Shown one piece after another: positions 55,397-59,741 of a stretch of 59,741 nucleotides of DNA. The notes under the pieces are model-generated. The model searched no databases and was not told where the DNA came from. It saw only the letters and a list, made by a program, of their open reading frames with translations. Position numbers and translations under genes: made by a program. This DNA is from Paludibacteraceae bacterium (GTDB taxonomy: Bacteria > Bacteroidota > Bacteroidia > Bacteroidales > Paludibacteraceae): the NCBI GenBank assembly GCA_017446455.1, contig JAFSQV010000088.1, positions 1 to 59,741 on the forward strand. The letters run 5' to 3'. Within the stretch, counting starts at the first letter, position 1; every line of letters begins with the position of its first letter.

Positions 55397-55716
55397 TGGC
55401 TGCGACTCATGACATACAATCTTGGTTAAATGGTGATGTTTTGCGAAGCAAAGCCATCCGTGAGCAATACCCGCTCATCGGCCTCATCGTCGTGCTGGTC
55501 TTCGTCTATATCTTCATGGGCTACCAAGCCGGCCGCCAGCAGCACCGATTCACCGACACCAAGAAAGAGATGCTCGATGCCAAGTTCCGCTATATGACCA
55601 TCAGTGCCCAACTCACCAACACCACCCGCCAATCCCAGGTCGCCGCAGCCCTCCGCGAACAAGGCAGCACCCTTCAGGAAAACCGCATCCCTCCGACAAA
55701 GATAACCCATGATTGA
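55396..55716 (+). CDS. ftsL: FtsL-like cell division protein
   Basis: 106 residues with one membrane helix (about 25-42, YPLIGLIVVLVFVYIFMGY) and a periplasmic coiled-coil-like part (RQQHRFTDTKKEMLDAKFRYMTISAQLTN). Size, topology and position between rsmH and ftsI fit FtsL; sequence alone is weak, as usual for the family. It overlaps both neighbours. Confidence 0.8.
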   Translation: MAATHDIQSWLNGDVLRSKAIREQYPLIGLIVVLVFVYIFMGYQAGRQQHRFTDTKKEMLDAKFRYMTISAQLTNTTRQSQVAAALREQGSTLQENRIPPTKITHD

Positions 55717-57505
55717 TGAGCAACGAAATACAGTCTGGCGCTTTGCGATTATCTTCGCAGTCATCCTATGCGGCTTCCTCGCCGTCATGGGCAAGATCAT
55801 CTACGTCCAGACCGTAGAGCGCGACGAGTGGCTCAAAGTGGCGGAGAAACAAGTGCCGACGCGCAAACCCATCCAGGCCACGCGCGGTAACATCCTCGAC
55901 TGCAACGGCCAGCTCCTCGCTTCCAGCATGCCCCAGTACTACATGTACATGGACGCGAGCGTACCTGCTCTCCACGACAACAACGGCCATCTCTTCACCA
56001 CCTATATCGACACCCTCGCGCGCGATCTCTCTCTTATAGTACCCGAGCACACGCAGGCGGAGTACAAAGCGCGCATCACGCGGGCGTACCTCCGTTCCAA
56101 CAAACGCCTCCGTGTCTGCGATCATCGTATCAACTACCTCCAGCGCCGCGAACTCGAGCGCAACCCGCTGCTCAAGAAAGGCAAATATAAATCCGGCGTC
56201 TTCTTCGAAGACCAGTACCGCCGTATCAAACCCTTCGGCATCCTCGCCAGCCGCACTATCGGCGGTATCTACGGCGACGGAGGTGGCGGTAACTCCGGCC
56301 TCGAGAAGCGCTTCGACAAAGAACTCCGGGGCATCGACGGCATGAGCTCTATCCAGCGTATCGGCGGACGTAACGAGTCCGTCACCGAGATCGAAGCCCA
56401 AGACGGACTCGACGTCGTCACCACGATTGACGCCAACCTTCAGGATATCGTCGAGAACGTCCTCATGGCCAAAACCGTCGAGCGCCACGCCAAGTGGGGC
56501 TGCGCCATCCTCATGGAGACCAAGACCGGCTATATACGCGCCATCGCCAACCTCGACCGCGACCCGCAGTCCGAAGACTATTTCGAGGCGCAGAACCATG
56601 CCGTCCAGCGTGTCGAACCCGGCTCCACCTTCAAGACCATCGCCCTCGTCGCGGCGCTTGATGACGGTAAGATAGGTATTGACGACACCGTCTCTATCAG
56701 CCGCCAGCCTTGGCAGTATTTCTCCGTCAAGCATACCGACGCCCACCCTATGGACACGCTCCTCACCGTCCGCTCGGCCCTCGCCGTGTCCTCGAATATC
56801 GCCCTCGCCAAACTCATCACGCGGTCCTACGAAGGCTCCGCGAAGAAGTTTGTGCGGCGTATCGAGCGCATGGGACTCATGGACAGCGTCTACTGCGAGA
56901 TACCCGGCGCCGACAAAGTGCGTATCGACATACCCCGTGACACCGTCACCCTCAGTAAGATGTCGTATGGCTACTCCGTCGAACTCAGTCCCATGCAGAT
57001 ACTCATGTTCTATAACGCCCTCGCCAACGGCGGACGTATGATGCGGCCGATGCTCGTCACCGCTATCCAACGCAACGGAGAGACCGTCCGCTCTTTCCGA
57101 CCCGAAGTCGTCAAGTCCTCTATCTGCTCGTCCCGCACGCTGCGCGATATCCAATCTGCCCTCCATGACGTCGTATGGGATAACCACCTCGGCACGGCGG
57201 CCGCCAAAACCTGGAGCCGTAAGGCGCAGTCACGATGGGTGTCTATTGCCGGCAAGACAGGTACGGCCCAACTCATCATCCCCGGGCACGGCTATTCCGG
57301 CAAGCACCACCGCATGACCTTCGTCGGCTATTTCCCCGAGGAGAACCCGCAGTACACCTGTATCTGCATGATCGAGGACCCGCAGTTCCCCTATGACGCC
57401 GGTATGGACTGCGGCACTGCCGTCCGCATCATCGCCGAGAAAACCATGGCCTACACAGGCTGCTACGTCTATAAAAACGGCGAACGCAAACTCGAAAAAA
57501 GATAA
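55709..57505 (+). CDS. ftsI: Peptidoglycan transpeptidase FtsI/PBP3 type
   Basis: 598 residues. N-terminal membrane anchor (FAIIFAVILCGFLAVMGKIIYV), dimerisation domain (ATRGNILDCNGQLLASS), and transpeptidase domain with SxxK in VEPGSTFKT, SxN in VSSNIALAKL and KTG in AGKTGTAQL. It crosslinks septal peptidoglycan. It ends soon after the transpeptidase domain and lacks the C-terminal PASTA domain common in Bacteroidota FtsI (about 700 residues). Confidence 0.9.
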   Translation: MIDEQRNTVWRFAIIFAVILCGFLAVMGKIIYVQTVERDEWLKVAEKQVPTRKPIQATRGNILDCNGQLLASSMPQYYMYMDASVPALHDNNGHLFTTYIDTLARDLSLIVPEHTQAEYKARITRAYLRSNKRLRVCDHRINYLQRRELERNPLLKKGKYKSGVFFEDQYRRIKPFGILASRTIGGIYGDGGGGNSGLEKRFDKELRGIDGMSSIQRIGGRNESVTEIEAQDGLDVVTTIDANLQDIVENVLMAKTVERHAKWGCAILMETKTGYIRAIANLDRDPQSEDYFEAQNHAVQRVEPGSTFKTIALVAALDDGKIGIDDTVSISRQPWQYFSVKHTDAHPMDTLLTVRSALAVSSNIALAKLITRSYEGSAKKFVRRIERMGLMDSVYCEIPGADKVRIDIPRDTVTLSKMSYGYSVELSPMQILMFYNALANGGRMMRPMLVTAIQRNGETVRSFRPEVVKSSICSSRTLRDIQSALHDVVWDNHLGTAAAKTWSRKAQSRWVSIAGKTGTAQLIIPGHGYSGKHHRMTFVGYFPEENPQYTCICMIEDPQFPYDAGMDCGTAVRIIAEKTMAYTGCYVYKNGERKLEKR

Positions 57506-57509
57506 CCCT

Positions 57510-58979
57510 ATGATACTAAGCGAATTACTTTCAGTCATTGATCCGATCGAAGTCATCGGCGATGTAAATAAAGACATCCGGTCCTTGCATTTCGACAGCC
57601 GCCGCATCGGCGCCGGCGACCTCTTTGTAGCCCAAGTCGGCACAGCAGTAGATGGACATACCTTCATTGATGGTTGTGTCGCCAACGGCGCTGCAGCGAT
57701 AGTCCTTTCCAACAAGGACTACCTCCCAAATCTAAAATCTCAAATCTCAAATCTCAAATGCCCTACCTATATTTTAGTACAAAATACAGACAGGGCCTTG
57801 GGCTTGCTTGCCTCCAAATGGTTCGGCGAACCCTCCAAAGCCCTCACCCTCGTCGGCGTCACCGGCACCAACGGCAAGACCACCATCGCCACGCTTCTCT
57901 ATAAGCTCACGCGTGCCCTCGGCCATAAGGCCGGACTGCTCTCCACGGTCGTCAACTATATCGAGACCGAAGCCGTCCCCGCCACCCATACCACGCCCGA
58001 CGCCATCGAACTCAACGGCCTCCTTCGCCGCATGGTCGATGCGGGCTGCACCCATGCCTTCATGGAGGTCTCCTCGCACGCCATCGCCCAGGAGCGCATA
58101 GCAGGACTCGACTTCGACGGAGCACTCTTCACCAACCTCACGCGCGATCATATCGACTACCATAAGACTTTCGATAACTACCGCGATACGAAGAAGCGCC
58201 TCTTCGATTCCCTCAAACCCACGGCCTTCGCCATCACCAACAAAGACGACCGCAACGGACTCGTCATGACCCAGAACTGCAAAGCCGCTGTCCATACCTA
58301 CTCCACCCGCGCCCTGGCCGACTACCGCGCGCAGATCCTTGAGGAAGGTTTCGACGGCATGCTCCTTAACCTCAACGGCAAAGAAGTCTTCGTGCCCCTC
58401 GTCGGACGCTTTAACGTCTCCAACCTCCTCTGTATATACGGCGCCGCGCTCAACCTCGGCTTTGACGAACTCGACGTCCTACGTGTCTTATCTACCCTCA
58501 CGCCCGTCAACGGACGCTTCGAGACCATCCGTAGCCCAAAGGGCTGGACCGCCATCGTCGACTATGCCCACACCCCCGATGCCGTCGATAACGTCATCCA
58601 GACAATACGAGAAATCAAGAAACCGTCAGCGAAGCTCATCACGGTAGTAGGTTGTGGAGGAAATAGAGACAAAGGTAAACGCCCGATGATGGCGCAGATA
58701 GCCAAACGCGGCTCTGAGCAACTCATCCTGACCTCCGACAACCCCCGCGACGAAGAACCCGCAGCGATCCTCAAGGACATGACGGACGGACTCACGCCCG
58801 ACGAACTCCTCTCTACCCTCGTCATCGAAGACCGTGCCGCAGCCATCCAGACCGCCTGCACCCTCGCCCAACCCGGTGACGTCATCCTCATCGCCGGCAA
58901 AGGCCACGAGGACTACCAGATCATCAAGGGCGTCAAGTCCCACTTCGACGACCACGAGCAAGTAAAGAAGTATATTTAA
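57510..58979 (+). CDS. murE: UDP-MurNAc-L-Ala-D-Glu:meso-DAP ligase MurE
   Basis: 489 residues from ATG 57510 (MILSELLSVIDP), 4 bp after ftsI. Mur ligase N-domain (SLHFDSRRIGAGDLFVA), P-loop VTGTNGKTTIATLLYKL, LTRDHIDYH, and a complete C-terminal domain with GCGGNRDKGKRPMMA and the meso-DAP selecting DNPRDEEP. Adds meso-diaminopimelate in the cytoplasm. A CTCAAAT array encodes NLKSQISNLKC in the N-domain. Its intact three-domain layout contrasts with the shortened MurF at 15.2-17.0 kb. Confidence 0.95.
   Translation: MILSELLSVIDPIEVIGDVNKDIRSLHFDSRRIGAGDLFVAQVGTAVDGHTFIDGCVANGAAAIVLSNKDYLPNLKSQISNLKCPTYILVQNTDRALGLLASKWFGEPSKALTLVGVTGTNGKTTIATLLYKLTRALGHKAGLLSTVVNYIETEAVPATHTTPDAIELNGLLRRMVDAGCTHAFMEVSSHAIAQERIAGLDFDGALFTNLTRDHIDYHKTFDNYRDTKKRLFDSLKPTAFAITNKDDRNGLVMTQNCKAAVHTYSTRALADYRAQILEEGFDGMLLNLNGKEVFVPLVGRFNVSNLLCIYGAALNLGFDELDVLRVLSTLTPVNGRFETIRSPKGWTAIVDYAHTPDAVDNVIQTIREIKKPSAKLITVVGCGGNRDKGKRPMMAQIAKRGSEQLILTSDNPRDEEPAAILKDMTDGLTPDELLSTLVIEDRAAAIQTACTLAQPGDVILIAGKGHEDYQIIKGVKSHFDDHEQVKKYI
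57723..57759. repeat. STRR heptamer array (CTCAAAT)
   Basis: CCCAAAT, CTAAAAT, CTCAAAT, CTCAAAT, CTCAAAT, in frame in murE. Confidence 0.9.
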
Positions 58980-59015
58980 TGTGCACTTTTGTTTTATTTT
59001 TAAAACAGCCCCTAT

Positions 59016-59741
59016 ATGCTATATTCATTTTTTAATCATTTCAGCGATCTCTTAGGTGCCCGTTTGTTCACCTATATCTCGTTCCGCGCCATTACCGCCG
59101 GCATCATCGCCCTCGTCACCTCCATCTGGTTCGGCAACTCCTTCATCAACTTCATGAAGCGCCATAACATCTCCGAGACCCAGCGCGACGAGAAAACCGA
59201 TCCGTTCAATGTCGCCAAGAAAGGAGTGCCTACCATGGGCGGTCTCATCGTCATCATGGCTATTCTGTTGCCGTGTCTGCTGCTCGGCAAACTGACGAAC
59301 GTATACATGATCCTCATGCTCGTCACCACCTTGCTTATGGGACTGTTGGGTTTTGCCGATGACTATATCAAGACCTTCCGCAAGAACAAAGACGGCCTCA
59401 ACGGATGGGTGAAGATCGCCGGACAGGTGACGCTCGGACTCATCGTCGGGCTCACCCTGCGTTTCTGTCCCGCCGTGAGCATGAACGAGGTGGTCAGCAG
59501 TCATATAGAGAACAACGTTGTCGTGGTAGAGAAGACCCCGGAGATCAAATCGACCCAGACGACGATTCCTTTCGTCAAGCATCATAACTTCAACTACGCC
59601 GATCTCTTCTCCTGGACGGGTGAGAACAACAAGTACCGTTTCGGTTGGATCTTCTTTGTGTTCCTCACGGTCTTCGTGGTGGCGGCGGTCAGCAACGGTG
59701 CTAATCTCAACGACGGCATGGACGGTATGTGTGCCGGTAAC
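59016..59741 (+). CDS. mraY: Phospho-MurNAc-pentapeptide transferase MraY (partial)
   Basis: 242 residues to the window edge; the 3' end is cut off. Begins MLYSFFNHFSDLLGARLFTYISFRA; motifs KKGVPTMGG, GFADDYIKTFRKNKDGLNGWVK and NLNDGMDGM are those of MraY. The integral membrane enzyme moves phospho-MurNAc-pentapeptide onto undecaprenyl phosphate (lipid I). The insert between helices (SSHIENNVVVVEKTPEIKST...) is as in Bacteroidota MraY. Confidence 0.93.
   Translation, partial: MLYSFFNHFSDLLGARLFTYISFRAITAGIIALVTSIWFGNSFINFMKRHNISETQRDEKTDPFNVAKKGVPTMGGLIVIMAILLPCLLLGKLTNVYMILMLVTTLLMGLLGFADDYIKTFRKNKDGLNGWVKIAGQVTLGLIVGLTLRFCPAVSMNEVVSSHIENNVVVVEKTPEIKSTQTTIPFVKHHNFNYADLFSWTGENNKYRFGWIFFVFLTVFVVAAVSNGANLNDGMDGMCAGN

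Noticed and set aside
55766-57187. 473-codon open frame antisense to ftsI
   Set aside because: Sense strand has SxxK, SxN and KTG motifs in order; antisense frame has no domain pattern.

Overview
The window looks like chromosome of a Bacteroidales bacterium (Bacteroidota), plausibly an uncultured gut or rumen relative of the Paludibacteraceae/Prevotellaceae; the family is a guess. The evidence is a set of promoters with TTG, a 20-nt spacer and TAnnTTTG (the Bacteroidetes sigma factor signature), a type IX secretion (T9SS) C-terminal domain, a SusD-like protein, a complete moxR/bat locus, a MurF-alanine racemase fusion and a meso-DAP type dcw cluster. No prophage, CRISPR array or recognisable defence system was found.

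Layout. 1-141: 3' end of an IS3-family element. 277-6058: two divergently transcribed large secreted proteins sharing a short C-terminal motif, plus a 49-residue peptide. 6237-10735: BadF-type sugar kinase, a frame-broken GT2 glycosyltransferase, a SpoIID-domain protein and a THUMP-like methyltransferase. 10741-17031 (minus): murF-alr fusion, ABC ATPase, mini T9SS cargo and SusD-like fusion. 17146-22595: lipoprotein, DAHP synthase/chorismate mutase, DUF5686 outer-membrane protein, beta-barrel protein. 22596-25608 (minus): GT28 lipid glycosyltransferase, flippase-like membrane protein and a second glycosyltransferase. 25699-35313 (minus): a 3204-residue secreted protein with about 30 cadherin-like beta-sandwich repeats. 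35525-38700: small genes of unknown function, a 6S-like RNA and a palindrome-rich non-coding stretch. 38735-48991: moxR, DUF58, DUF4381-like, batA, a batB-batC fusion, batD, batE, then aminopeptidase P. 49102-53549: htpG, sufT-like, lpxH, mazG, a lipoprotein and tRNA-Leu. 54039 to the end: mraZ-rsmH-ftsL-ftsI-murE-mraY (partial).

The most unusual signal is spread over the whole window. About 30 short tandem arrays of degenerate 7-bp (sometimes 9-bp) units lie inside genes, across start and stop codons, in leaders, and in the apical loop of the 6S-like RNA. They resemble the short tandemly repeated repetitive (STRR) sequences known from cyanobacteria. In protein genes they usually encode linkers or loops and keep the frame. 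In the GT2 gene at 7.6 kb a three-unit array breaks the frame, and gain of one unit or loss of two would repair it.

Other points worth a second look: the MurF half of the murF-alr fusion has lost its C-terminal domain and part of its central domain; the aroF gene has no canonical start codon; promoters share a conserved spacer block; a 5' leader carries five 11-bp iterons plus a palindrome; and several families of intergenic repeats are present.
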